Below are positions 42,627 through 50,917 of a stretch of DNA of 64,000 nt, in pieces (within the stretch, counting starts at the first letter, position 1; the number at the start of each line of letters is the position of its first letter). Origin of the DNA: Actinomycetota bacterium (lineage in GTDB: Bacteria; Actinomycetota; Acidimicrobiia; IMCC26256; PALSA-610); NCBI GenBank assembly GCA_005773635.1, contig SXHN01000004.1, forward strand, positions 62,001 through 126,000. Reading direction: 5' to 3'. The notes beneath the pieces were generated by a model, which made no database searches, was not told the origin of the DNA, and worked only from the letters and a program-made list of their open reading frames with translations. The position numbers and the translations under genes are program-made.

Positions 42627-43154
42627 ATGAGTGTTGTCAAAGCGGCGCAGATCGGTGAAGGCTTCGTGGGCGAGGTACCGCACGTCGCCCACGTCAATAC
42701 GGTGTTTGGGGTGCGAGGTGGCCCGGTTGAAGCTGCATGGGCGACAGCACTCGCCACCCCTCGAGCAGGCCATGTTCCGTTCGTATGCGTGTTACGTCCG
42801 AATTTGCCAGTGCAGCCAATGACGTTGTTTGTGAACAAAGCGGCCGTTGTAAATGACTTACACGGCACGCTCACTTGGGGTGCGGCACAGGCCGGGGTCG
42901 CAGCAGGTGTAGCCGACGCGATAGCCGCCGGTGCCATCGACGCGTCCACCGTTGGCGATCATTGCTTGATCGTTGCGGTCTGGGTTGACCCGGCCGCGAC
43001 CGACGCCGAGTTGATATACGCGCACAATCGAGCTGCTACGTCAGCAGCGCTCGCCGCAGGGGCACGCGGAGAGCCGAGCGTCACCGCAGTATTGGCCGAA
43101 CGAGATTCGCCTTGGAATCCGTATTTCATACCTACGGCAAAGGACAACGCATGA
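42627..43154 (+). CDS. Formaldehyde-activating enzyme (Fae) homologue
   Basis: Fae condenses formaldehyde with tetrahydromethanopterin in methylotrophs and some archaea. This 175-residue protein matches over its whole length. IGEGFVGEVPHVAHVNT aligns with the Fae N-terminus and keeps the proposed catalytic His at residue 22. GGPVEAAWATALATPRAGHVP, CVLRPNLPVQPMTLFVNKA and IYAHNRAATSAAL follow. ATG 42627 has TAGCTT 7 nt upstream. The stop overlaps the start of an AttH/CrtC-like gene (ATGA). No other methanopterin gene is in the window, so the partner cofactor and true substrate are open. Confidence 0.85.
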   Translation: MSVVKAAQIGEGFVGEVPHVAHVNTVFGVRGGPVEAAWATALATPRAGHVPFVCVLRPNLPVQPMTLFVNKAAVVNDLHGTLTWGAAQAGVAAGVADAIAAGAIDASTVGDHCLIVAVWVDPAATDAELIYAHNRAATSAALAAGARGEPSVTAVLAERDSPWNPYFIPTAKDNA

Positions 43155-44326
43155 ATAACCCCGTTGGCCCCGTCACCGCAGCCGACGAAATGTTCTGCCA
43201 TCAAGTCACAGAAACGTTTGCCACCGTGGGGAGTTCTGACCTCGCGTGGACAGAAAAGGTGTGCGCAATGGCGGCAGCTCGCGACGGGTCGTTGCAGCTT
43301 GGCTTTGGCTTAGGCAAATACAACAATCGAAACGTGATGGATGCGTACGCGGGCGTGTCGCGAGGTCTCGAACAAATCACCGTTCGCGCGAGCCGCCAGC
43401 TCGCACCCGATCTGAACACCACTGTGATTGGCCCAATTCACTACGAAGTACTCGAACCGCTGCGCAGGGTTCGGTTCCGTCTTGAGCCCAACGATGTGCA
43501 ACCCATTGCGTTCGACTGGACTTTTGATTCTGTGGTGCCTTGCCAAACCGAAGAACGTACATTGCAGCGTACGCAAGACGGCCGTCGCATTAGTGCGGAA
43601 CTTGTTCGTTACCACCAGACGGGCGTGGCGTCGGGGTGGATTGAGATCGACGGCAAGCGTACCGAAATGTCGAACGACACCTGGGTGAGTACGCGGGATC
43701 ACAGCTGGGGCGTGCGCTACGACGTGGGGCAAACCCCGACTGATCTTGAACCTGCGCTCAATCCTGTAGATATTGACGGCGTGAGTTTCTCGATGATCTG
43801 GTGCCCGATGCTGTTCGAACGCTCCGACGGCAGTCGCTACGCAATGTTTATGCACGCGATCATCGTTGAGGGTTTTGGGAGCGTGTTGCACAAGACAGTC
43901 ACTGGCGGAGTGGAACATGCCGACGGCAGCGTAGAGCCGTTTCTCGACCTGCAGCTCGACTTAGATTTTCATCCGGTCACTCGGCGTTTGCAGGGTGGAA
44001 CCGTGCACGCACGGATGGTCGACGGCAGCGAACGACCAGTCACGTTTCGGGTGCCGACCGACACCGGGTTTCATCTTGGCGCGGGGTTGTATTTCGGGTG
44101 GAAGGGGCATCATCACGGTGAATGGCGGGGCGTATTGCACACCGAAGGGGAGCGGATTGCGGATTGCACTGCTGCCGAGGTGTTTCAAGACCTCCACCAA
44201 ATTCGTGACACCTTCGTGTTGGTCGAAGATCCAGTCGGTGGAGGAAGCGGCTATGGCAACTGCCAACCGGTGATCACCGGTGCCCACCCCAGTCGAGGGC
44301 TCAGCACCGATTCATCGTTTTGGTAA
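43151..44326 (+). CDS. Uncharacterised AttH/CrtC-like protein, copy B, coupled to Fae homologue
   Basis: This is a 391-residue paralogue of copies A and C, more divergent at the N-terminus. It keeps GFGLGKYNNRNV, VIGPIHYEVLEPLRRVRFRLE and STRDHSWGVRYD, the DxxWG-type motif. ATG 43151 lies within the Fae stop codon, so synthesis of the two proteins is coupled. The C-terminal half (FMHAIIVEGFG, GGTVHARMVDG) is beta-rich. Coupling to a formaldehyde-binding fold suggests that both act on the same small or hydrophobic carbonyl compound; that is inference. Confidence 0.65.
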   Translation: MNNPVGPVTAADEMFCHQVTETFATVGSSDLAWTEKVCAMAAARDGSLQLGFGLGKYNNRNVMDAYAGVSRGLEQITVRASRQLAPDLNTTVIGPIHYEVLEPLRRVRFRLEPNDVQPIAFDWTFDSVVPCQTEERTLQRTQDGRRISAELVRYHQTGVASGWIEIDGKRTEMSNDTWVSTRDHSWGVRYDVGQTPTDLEPALNPVDIDGVSFSMIWCPMLFERSDGSRYAMFMHAIIVEGFGSVLHKTVTGGVEHADGSVEPFLDLQLDLDFHPVTRRLQGGTVHARMVDGSERPVTFRVPTDTGFHLGAGLYFGWKGHHHGEWRGVLHTEGERIADCTAAEVFQDLHQIRDTFVLVEDPVGGGSGYGNCQPVITGAHPSRGLSTDSSFW

Positions 44327-44405
44327 ACACATCGACCGATGTCGCGGCCGTGCTATTGCCCGTAGGAACCTCAAGAACTTAGGAGTGGCTGCCGATTGAG
44401 AGGGC

Positions 44406-44480
44406 ATGATCACTGTTGTTGCCCTGTTCTCACTCGCGGCTGCGATGAGCGCGCAATACTTCGTGCACCAAGGGAACTAA
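44406..44480 (+). CDS. Possible 24-aa hydrophobic peptide
   Basis: A 25-codon frame, MITVVALFSLAAAMSAQYFV to HQGN, has a GAGAGG motif close to its ATG and looks like a single membrane helix. It lies in the 201-bp gap after copy B. It is too short to judge by composition and could be chance. Confidence 0.22.
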   Translation: MITVVALFSLAAAMSAQYFVHQGN

Positions 44481-44527
44481 ACACTCCCGCTGTTGTAGTT
44501 GTGGCGCCGCCGCAGGCCTCAGTTGGG

Positions 44528-45652
44528 TCAGCGCGAGATCAGCTTGACGCTCGTCGTGAACTCTTTGAGCGATGATGCCAACGGTTCGACGCCGATGCCT
44601 GGCCCGGTCGGCACGCGGAGCTGACCGTGTTCGAGTACGAACGGTTCCGTGATGTCTTGGGCGAAGTAGCGCTTCGATTCCGATGTGTCACCCGGCAATG
44701 TGAAGTTGGGCAGGGCGGCGAGGGCAATGTTCGCGGCGCGTCCGATCCCGGTTTCAAGCATGCCTCCGCACCAAACCGGGATTCCCCGCTCCGCACACAC
44801 ATTGTGCACCTTGACCGCTTCGAGATATCCGCCGACGCGGCCAGGTTTGATATTGATGATCTTGCAGGCGCCGATTTCGATCGCGTACCGCGCACTCTTC
44901 GCGGAAACGATTGACTCATCAAGACAGATTGGTGACGCAATGAGCTGAGCGAGTGCCGCGTGGCCTGGGATATCGGCCGGTGCCAATGGCTGTTCGAGCA
45001 TGAGTAATGCAAATGGATCGAGAGCCTGCATCGCTGCGATGTGCGCGGGATTGTCGAGTGAATACGCTGCGTTGGCATCGGTCGACAGTAGGAGGTCGGG
45101 CCCGAAGTGCTCGCGTACGCCGCGTACGAATTGCACATCGGAGCCGGGCTCGATCTTCAGCTTGATTCGTTTGTAGCCCGCGGCGACATAGCCCGCTACC
45201 GTGTCGATGAGTTGCGCGACCGATCCTTGAATGCCCACAGACACCCCGCAATCGACGCGTTCGCGACTGGCTCCTAAACGCTGGCCGAATGAAATGCCTT
45301 GCGACTTCAATTCGGCGTCGAGGATCGTCATCTCCAACGCAGCCTTTGCCATCGGGTGACCTTGCACCCTGCTGAGTAGTTTGGCGACGTCCTCGGCGGC
45401 AGGGCCATGCGAGGCGAATATCCGTGGGATGAGGTACCGCTCGATTACGTCTGCGGCTCCGTCTACATACTCAGGTGAGTACAAGGGCTGAACGTCGGCC
45501 ACGCATTCGCCCCAACCTGTCGGTCCGTCGTGCGCGAAACTCCGCACTAGCAGCGCGTCGCGATGCGTCTCGGTGCTGAACGAGGTTCGAAAGGGCGTGA
45601 CAAGCGGGATTCGCACACGACGAAGTTCGAACGCATCGATTTGCATACCCAT
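44528..45652 (-). CDS. Enolase-superfamily enzyme, o-succinylbenzoate synthase / N-acylamino acid racemase type
   Basis: This probably makes o-succinylbenzoate for menaquinone or racemises N-acyl amino acids; the two activities share a fold. In 374 residues it has the capping domain with RIPLVTPFRTSF, the base KxK in RIKLKIEPG, metal ligands in STDANAAY, LEQPL and CLDESI, and the second base in IIIKPGRVGG-like INIKPGRVGG. The start may be ATG 45652 or ATG 45646. It lies 9 bp after the coiled-coil gene's stop, on the same strand. A D-aminoacylase-like gene at 38.4 kb would fit a racemase role, but they are not adjacent. Confidence 0.87.
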   Translation of the reverse strand: MGMQIDAFELRRVRIPLVTPFRTSFSTETHRDALLVRSFAHDGPTGWGECVADVQPLYSPEYVDGAADVIERYLIPRIFASHGPAAEDVAKLLSRVQGHPMAKAALEMTILDAELKSQGISFGQRLGASRERVDCGVSVGIQGSVAQLIDTVAGYVAAGYKRIKLKIEPGSDVQFVRGVREHFGPDLLLSTDANAAYSLDNPAHIAAMQALDPFALLMLEQPLAPADIPGHAALAQLIASPICLDESIVSAKSARYAIEIGACKIINIKPGRVGGYLEAVKVHNVCAERGIPVWCGGMLETGIGRAANIALAALPNFTLPGDTSESKRYFAQDITEPFVLEHGQLRVPTGPGIGVEPLASSLKEFTTSVKLISR

Positions 45653-45661
45653 CAAGGTGTT

Positions 45662-46354
45662 CTACACCGTTTTATCGACGGCGTCGCCGGTTGCCTCGCT
45701 GGCATGTTCGGCGTCGGGTTGCACTGGCAATGGTCGAATATCGATGGAGTCGAATAAGACCGGCAATGCCATGTGATCAGAGATTCGCGTGAGCCTGAAC
45801 CGGCGTATATCGCCGACGTCGATGATCTCGCGGATTTCGAAACCGCGGATCCAACGATCATGGAATCGCGAACGCACCTCGACGAGCATTCCGACTGTTC
45901 GTTCTGCTTCGCGAAGATCGATCTCGCCACTCGGTGAAATGGGCACAACATCGGAATCTCGGAAATGCTGATGCGAGCCCTGTTCAATCGTGCCACCGAG
46001 CAGCGTCGACGGCTCGTGCGATGTTGGCTGTGGGAAGCTGATGATCAGCTCGCGCATTAACCACTCCACCGACGACAGGTGAAGTTGTCGTTCGTTGACG
46101 TCGGCATCGAGGCGGCTGTGCAATGCTGTGATCGCGCTCGCGAGTTGTGTCAACGCATGCGCAAGTTCTTGGGTGTCTTGGTTGCGGGCAGATTCAAGCG
46201 CAGTTGCTCCGCTGTGGTGCTCAGCAATGTCGTGGTGGAGCTCAGCGATACCGGTTTCGATTTTGTGTTCCAAGGTCGCGTTGGTCTGCGAGATCTCGCT
46301 ACGCACGACCTTTGAAAGCTCATCGCGCAGCCAGGCTTGCAGGCGCTGCTTCAC
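45662..46354 (-). CDS. Coiled-coil protein with C-terminal beta domain, coupled to degenerate GGDEF gene
   Basis: This is a cytoplasmic protein of 230 residues with no recognised family. Residues 1-110 are helical and coiled-coil-like (VVRSEISQTNATLEHKIETG, LTQLASAITALHSRLDADV). The C-terminal part (about 135-215) alternates short strands: TVGMLVEVRSRFHDRWIRGF, FRLTRISDHMALPVLF. It might be a small beta barrel, perhaps PilZ-like, though no RxxxR motif is clear. GTG 46354 overlaps the stop of the GGDEF-like gene by 4 bp, so a joint signalling function is inferred. Confidence 0.55.
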   Translation of the reverse strand: MKQRLQAWLRDELSKVVRSEISQTNATLEHKIETGIAELHHDIAEHHSGATALESARNQDTQELAHALTQLASAITALHSRLDADVNERQLHLSSVEWLMRELIISFPQPTSHEPSTLLGGTIEQGSHQHFRDSDVVPISPSGEIDLREAERTVGMLVEVRSRFHDRWIRGFEIREIIDVGDIRRFRLTRISDHMALPVLFDSIDIRPLPVQPDAEHASEATGDAVDKTV

Positions 46355-47145
46355 GGTGCCGACGGTACAGTAATTGTGGGCTGCATGCCGGGATTTTCCG
46401 TTGAAAACATCCGTGTTTCTAAGGTTTCTTTGAGGCGCGTCGCAGCCGCGGCTAACACTGTGTGCGCGTCATTTCCATCGGCGGGGCACATGGCAACGCC
46501 GAACGTCATAGTCGGTAAGCCGAAGCGATGAGCGATTTGACCGAGTTTTTCGGGTATGTCGGTGGCGCGCGTGGAGGGAAGAATGAAGGCAAGTTCGTGG
46601 TCGTCGAGTCGGTAGGTTTCGCATGGATCCTGTTCTGGCGCGCAGGCTGCTGCGCTGAATCCATGCGGCGAGTCGCATTGGGCCAGCACAAGTGCGAACC
46701 CCCAACCGAGCTCGCATGCCGCGGCGGTTGCGGCGTCGAGACGGTTTCGCAGGTGCAGGCCGACGCGCGTTTCGGCTGAGTCGAGTTGGGCTGAATTCGG
46801 GCTGGCGTGTAGCGATGCAAACGCCAATTCGGCTGCGACAATGAGGAGTTGCGCGGCTTCAGCGTCGATTGTCATCGCGGGATCGGTGATGAGGCTGGCC
46901 GGGCCGAAGAGCGGGGCAGTATGGGTATCGAGAGGTGCCCGGTTCGAAGTGAATACCTGACGGCCAAGGTGCTTGTCGTCGATGCCCAGCACGACGTGCT
47001 CAGCTCCGACCCGAGCCGCGAGATCGCCCAGTGCATCGCCGATGGCCCGCAGCGGCGACTCATGATTTCGGATCGACGAGAGTACTGCGGTCGCCGCGAT
47101 CTGGAGTTCTCGGGCATCGAGGTCGGGTGTCATCGATGCCAACAT
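46351..47145 (-). CDS. Degenerate GGDEF-domain protein with GAF-like N-terminus
   Basis: This is a 264-residue signalling protein. The N-terminal half (IGDALGDLAARVGAEHVVLGI) looks GAF-like. The C-terminal half follows the GGDEF fold, with LHLRNRLDAATAAACELGWGFALVLA, then RLDDHELAFILPST at the active-site turn, and TMTFGVAMCPADGNDAHTVLAAAATRL at the end. The GGDEF signature is replaced by DDHEL, so cyclase activity is unlikely. ATG 47145 has TATCCT 6 nt upstream. It is followed by the coiled-coil gene with a GTGA overlap. A sensor or nucleotide-binding role is inferred. Confidence 0.6.
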   Translation of the reverse strand: MLASMTPDLDARELQIAATAVLSSIRNHESPLRAIGDALGDLAARVGAEHVVLGIDDKHLGRQVFTSNRAPLDTHTAPLFGPASLITDPAMTIDAEAAQLLIVAAELAFASLHASPNSAQLDSAETRVGLHLRNRLDAATAAACELGWGFALVLAQCDSPHGFSAAACAPEQDPCETYRLDDHELAFILPSTRATDIPEKLGQIAHRFGLPTMTFGVAMCPADGNDAHTVLAAAATRLKETLETRMFSTENPGMQPTITVPSAP

Positions 47146-47151
47146 GGTGTG

Positions 47152-47157
47152 AGGATA
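47152..47157 (-). promoter_or_regulatory. Leaderless -10 box for the degenerate GGDEF gene
   Basis: TATCCT on the minus strand lies 6 nt before ATG 47145 and supports this start over upstream in-frame codons. Confidence 0.5.
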
Positions 47158-47243
47158 TCTGCGTAATCCCACGCTGGGCGCGATACCGATGGGCGTCTGG
47201 TGGTGTTTGTCGGGGTTTGCGACACTCTACGTCGTGGTGCGAC

Positions 47244-48305
47244 TCAGGTGTCACGCGTTTCGTACTTCGACAAGATCGGCTGCAGCTCGCTTGGAGTCGC
47301 GCCGTGAAGAATGACGCGGTCACAACCGAGGTCGAATTGGTTGCGAATCGCGGTCACGCACTGCTGAGGCGAACCCGTTGCCGCAGGGGCCAACCACTCA
47401 TTGGGAATCAGCGTTGCAATGTGTGTGAGTTGTTCGGGTGTTGCCTTGCCGTCGATAGCCCCCGGAAACGACGAGACCATCTCGTCAGCCCGGAATCGGG
47501 CCAGAGCGTTGGTATCCCAATTATTGGTTCGCACCAAGAGATCGCCGTAGCCCTGCAGATACGTGGCGAGCCGGCCAACTGTTTTGCGGAGCCGTAACTG
47601 TTCGTCGATGTGGTCGCCGACAACCGCAAAACACGACCAAACTCGAACCGTCGCTGGGTCGCGCCCAGCTTGTTCGGCTGCGTCTTTGACGATCCGTACT
47701 GCGGCGGCGGTTGTTTCGTCGGTAAAGAACGTATGCAGCACTACGTCATCGAAGCATCGCCCGCCCAGTGCGAGGGTGTCGGGTCCAAAGGCGACCAGTG
47801 TGAGTGGAATTTCTTCGTTGAAGCTCGCGTCGAGGTGTAGTACCGGATAGACGCGTTGTGCGTCGACGTAGTCGAACACTGCCTCGCCTGCCCAGAGCCT
47901 GCGCATGAGTTTCGCGAACGATTCCATCGACGCGGTACTGATCTTTGGGATTCCGTAAGCTCCCATGAGCGGATCGATACCGCGGCCGAGACCAAGGCTG
48001 AACCGTCCATTTGTGAGACGATGCATCGTTGTCGCGTAACTCGCAGTGATGATTGGGTGGCGCGACGTGTGATTGGTGGCAGCGGTCGCAATGCGAATTT
48101 GTTCGGTGACTGCGCCCGCAGCCCCCGAGAGCGTAGCGGCCTCTTTGATGTTGAACCGTTCGGAAATGAACGCGGTGCCCAATCCCAGGGCTTCTGCGTG
48201 GCGCACTTCGCCGAGGAGTTCTCGCGGCGAGGTTGGAGCGCCTGCGAGTGTGTAGAACCCTAATTCTTCGAATTTCGCGGCGGTCGGCTGTATGTCGAAT
48301 TGCAT
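47244..48305 (-). CDS. LLM-class (luciferase-like) oxidoreductase, probably F420-dependent
   Basis: This is the third luciferase-fold enzyme in the window, 353 residues. Family traits are EVRHAEALGLGTAFISERFN, IRIATAATNHTSRHP, NGRFSLGLGRGIDPLMGAYG and a C-terminal DLGCDRVILHGATPSEL. ATG 48305 has TACTGT 8 nt upstream. It is divergent from the P460-like lipoprotein gene, with 29 bp between the ATGs. The sequence resembles the TIGR03857-type F420 group, but the substrate is unknown. Confidence 0.87.
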   Translation of the reverse strand: MQFDIQPTAAKFEELGFYTLAGAPTSPRELLGEVRHAEALGLGTAFISERFNIKEAATLSGAAGAVTEQIRIATAATNHTSRHPIITASYATTMHRLTNGRFSLGLGRGIDPLMGAYGIPKISTASMESFAKLMRRLWAGEAVFDYVDAQRVYPVLHLDASFNEEIPLTLVAFGPDTLALGGRCFDDVVLHTFFTDETTAAAVRIVKDAAEQAGRDPATVRVWSCFAVVGDHIDEQLRLRKTVGRLATYLQGYGDLLVRTNNWDTNALARFRADEMVSSFPGAIDGKATPEQLTHIATLIPNEWLAPAATGSPQQCVTAIRNQFDLGCDRVILHGATPSELQPILSKYETRDT

Positions 48306-48334
48306 ATTTGAGCACAGTAACGCGAGGCTGGCTC

Positions 48335-48934
48335 ATGATGACTTCCTCTCGCGTACAATCGTTTCGTTGGGCGACCATCACAATTGCCGCGTCTCTCGGG
48401 TTGTTCGTCGCCTGTGGTGACAGTGCGAAACCCGCGGCGAAGCTCGAACCGACCGCTACCACGCAGGTCGCAGCAACTACGGCGGCCACACCGGTTGATT
48501 TTGTGGCGACCGAAGCTACGTTTGTGAACCTCAAGAAGATGACGCCGGTTCGGTTTTTCTTTGTTTCCAACGGTCTCGGCAATCTTGAAGAGACGCTCAA
48601 AGTGGCGAGGTCGAAGGATGGCGGTGTGTACCCGGTGGGTTCGATCGTGCAACTGGTGCCTCAAGAGGCCATGGTGAAGCGAGCAAAAGGCTTCAACCCG
48701 GCGGGTAACGATTGGGAGTTCTTCTTTCTTGATATCGACGAGAAGGGCACCACGATCGTCAGTCGTGGCAAAAATGAAGTTAAGAATCGCTTCGATCTGC
48801 AGTGCTCGGCATGTCATGCCGCGGCGGAACCGAAATGGGACTTCATCTGTGAGGCCGATCATGGCTGCGCCGCCCTACCGATCGGTCGTGACATCATCAA
48901 AGTGATCCAAGACGCGGATACTCGTCCGTTATAG
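48335..48934 (+). CDS. Lipoprotein with c-type haem motif, cytochrome P460-like
   Basis: This is an exported lipoprotein of 199 residues. The signal peptide ends in GLFVACGDS, with the lipobox Cys, followed by a Thr/Ala-rich linker. The mature part carries DWEFFFLDIDEKGT and then CSACHAA, a CxxCH haem-binding motif. In cytochrome P460 proteins a similar WxFF strand precedes the haem motif, hence the assignment. Two further Cys in FICEADHGCAALP may form a disulfide. Start ATG 48335 (or 48338) is preferred over the 48233 frame, which overlaps the divergent gene. A redox role at the outer membrane face is inferred. Confidence 0.65.
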   Translation: MMTSSRVQSFRWATITIAASLGLFVACGDSAKPAAKLEPTATTQVAATTAATPVDFVATEATFVNLKKMTPVRFFFVSNGLGNLEETLKVARSKDGGVYPVGSIVQLVPQEAMVKRAKGFNPAGNDWEFFFLDIDEKGTTIVSRGKNEVKNRFDLQCSACHAAAEPKWDFICEADHGCAALPIGRDIIKVIQDADTRPL

Positions 48935-48991
48935 GCGCCCGAAGCGCCTGATCGTCGGTGAATCGGCTGCAACGCGCGAGACTGGAGGACC

Positions 48992-50917
48992 ATGCGCCTG
49001 AATCCTGCTGCTGAAACCATCGCGGAGTCCGACGATGTCATTCGAGCGTCATTAGGGGGTGCGCTGCCGCCTCCGTTGCTGTGCTCAGTGGCCCAACTCA
49101 CAGGCGACCTGTCGTTGCTACGTGACGACTTGCGATTTGACCCCGCCAAGATGCTTGAACCCGACGGGGGTTATACACCCGATCAACTGGCGTTGGCCCG
49201 TGATATTGCCGCCGACGCGTTGATTCAGTTCCGCAACTCTGGCGCAGTTGCAGCGCCCGATCCGGATCGAGCGACGTTGTTGCGGCTCATAGCGTTTGCT
49301 TCGGGCGGCGAGGTGGACGCTGAGTTCCTTCCGTTGTTGGAAGAGGAACTTGCCCTCAACGGCAATGACCTGCGGGCCCCAGATTGGAATGCCCGCGACA
49401 TCGCGCCGGACCGTAATTTCAATGTTGGCATCATCGGCGCGGGTATGTCCGGTATCGCAATGGCGCACCGACTGAACCAAGCTGGCATCGCGGTCGAACT
49501 GTTCGAAAAGAATTCCGATGTCGGCGGTACGTGGGTAGAAAACGTGTATCCCGGTTGTCGCGTCGATATCCCGAATCACTTCTATAGTTATTCGTTCGCA
49601 CAGACGGTTGATTGGCCCCAGTTCTATTCGACGCAACCTGTGTTGCAGGACTACTTCGCCAGCGTGGTGGAAGAAACGGGTATCCGCAAATACATCCGTT
49701 TCGAAACTGAGGTTGTCGACGCGATCTGGAGTGATGGCGATCAGCGGTGGACTGTTCACTCTCGTGACGCCGCGGGGAACGAAACGACCAGTGTTTTCAA
49801 CGCACTTGTGAGCGCCGTCGGACAATTGAACCGTCCGAAGATGCCTGACATCGCTGGAATAGAAGAGTTTGCGGGCGCGTCGTTTCACTCAGCGAATTGG
49901 GACCACTCGGTAGAACTCGCGGGTAAACGAATCGGTGTCATCGGTACCGGCGCAAGTGCGGCACAGTTCATTCCCATTGTGGCAGAACAAGCCTCGCATC
50001 TCACTGTGTTTCAGCGTACGCCGCCGTGGTTGTTGCCAGTATTTGACTATCAGGATGACGTACCCGAAGGCACTCGTTGGTTGTTGCGGCACGTGCCTGC
50101 GTACATGCGTTGGAATCGCATGTGGATAATGGCCCGCACAAACAACGGTTTGTTGCCGTTGGCCACCGTTGATCCGCAGTGGCAACCCCAAGACAAGTCG
50201 GTGAGTGCACTCAACGAATTCCTACGCGAAATGCTCACGGGCTATTACTCATTGGTGGTTCCTGACGATGCGTTGCGCGCCAAAGTGCTGCCGAAGTATC
50301 CGCCAATTGCGAAGCGCGTAGTGCTCGATAACGGATCCTTTCCTATGGCGCTAGGTCGCGAAGATGTGACGCTGACGATTGAGGCGATCGACAACATCAA
50401 TGCCAATGGTGTGCGTACTTCCGACGGAGTGCAACATGACTTCGATGTGCTGATCTACGGCACCGGCTTTGAAGCATCGAAGTTTCTCACGCCAATGAAT
50501 GTCCGTGGTGTGAACGGCGTTGATCTTCATGAGCAGTGGGGAGGCGATGCTCGCGCCTATCTTGGAATCACTGTTCCGGGATTTCCGAATCTCTTCATGA
50601 TGTACGGACCGAATACCAACATCGTGATCAATGGTTCGATCATCTACTTTTCGGAATGTGAAGCCCATTACATCCACGAGAGCGTTCGGATGCTGCTCGA
50701 CAGCGGCAAACAGTCGATGAACTGCAAGGTGGACGTGCACGACCAATACAACGAATACATCGATACCGGTAACCGCGCAATGGCGTGGGGCGTCAGCGAT
50801 GTAAATAGTTGGTACAAAAACGAATTTGGCCGGGTTGCTCAAAACTGGCCGTACACCTTGCACGATTACTGGAAGCAAACGCGTACGCCCAACGAACAGG
50901 ACTATTTGCTTTCATGA
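48992..50917 (+). CDS. Flavin-dependent monooxygenase, Baeyer-Villiger type
   Basis: This is an NADPH- and FAD-dependent enzyme that converts ketones to esters or lactones. In 641 residues it has the FAD motif GIIGAGMSG (about 146-154), GGTWVENVYPGCRVDIP, the Baeyer-Villiger fingerprint FAGASFHSANW (about 293-303), and the second Rossmann motif GVIGTGASA (about 313-321). An N-terminal helical extension of about 140 residues is longer than in CHMO and recalls the larger, PAMO-unlike BVMOs. GGAGG precedes ATG 48992. The stop overlaps the start of a hydrolase lipoprotein gene (ATGA), so the pair may oxidise a ketone and cleave the ester. Confidence 0.9.
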   Translation: MRLNPAAETIAESDDVIRASLGGALPPPLLCSVAQLTGDLSLLRDDLRFDPAKMLEPDGGYTPDQLALARDIAADALIQFRNSGAVAAPDPDRATLLRLIAFASGGEVDAEFLPLLEEELALNGNDLRAPDWNARDIAPDRNFNVGIIGAGMSGIAMAHRLNQAGIAVELFEKNSDVGGTWVENVYPGCRVDIPNHFYSYSFAQTVDWPQFYSTQPVLQDYFASVVEETGIRKYIRFETEVVDAIWSDGDQRWTVHSRDAAGNETTSVFNALVSAVGQLNRPKMPDIAGIEEFAGASFHSANWDHSVELAGKRIGVIGTGASAAQFIPIVAEQASHLTVFQRTPPWLLPVFDYQDDVPEGTRWLLRHVPAYMRWNRMWIMARTNNGLLPLATVDPQWQPQDKSVSALNEFLREMLTGYYSLVVPDDALRAKVLPKYPPIAKRVVLDNGSFPMALGREDVTLTIEAIDNINANGVRTSDGVQHDFDVLIYGTGFEASKFLTPMNVRGVNGVDLHEQWGGDARAYLGITVPGFPNLFMMYGPNTNIVINGSIIYFSECEAHYIHESVRMLLDSGKQSMNCKVDVHDQYNEYIDTGNRAMAWGVSDVNSWYKNEFGRVAQNWPYTLHDYWKQTRTPNEQDYLLS

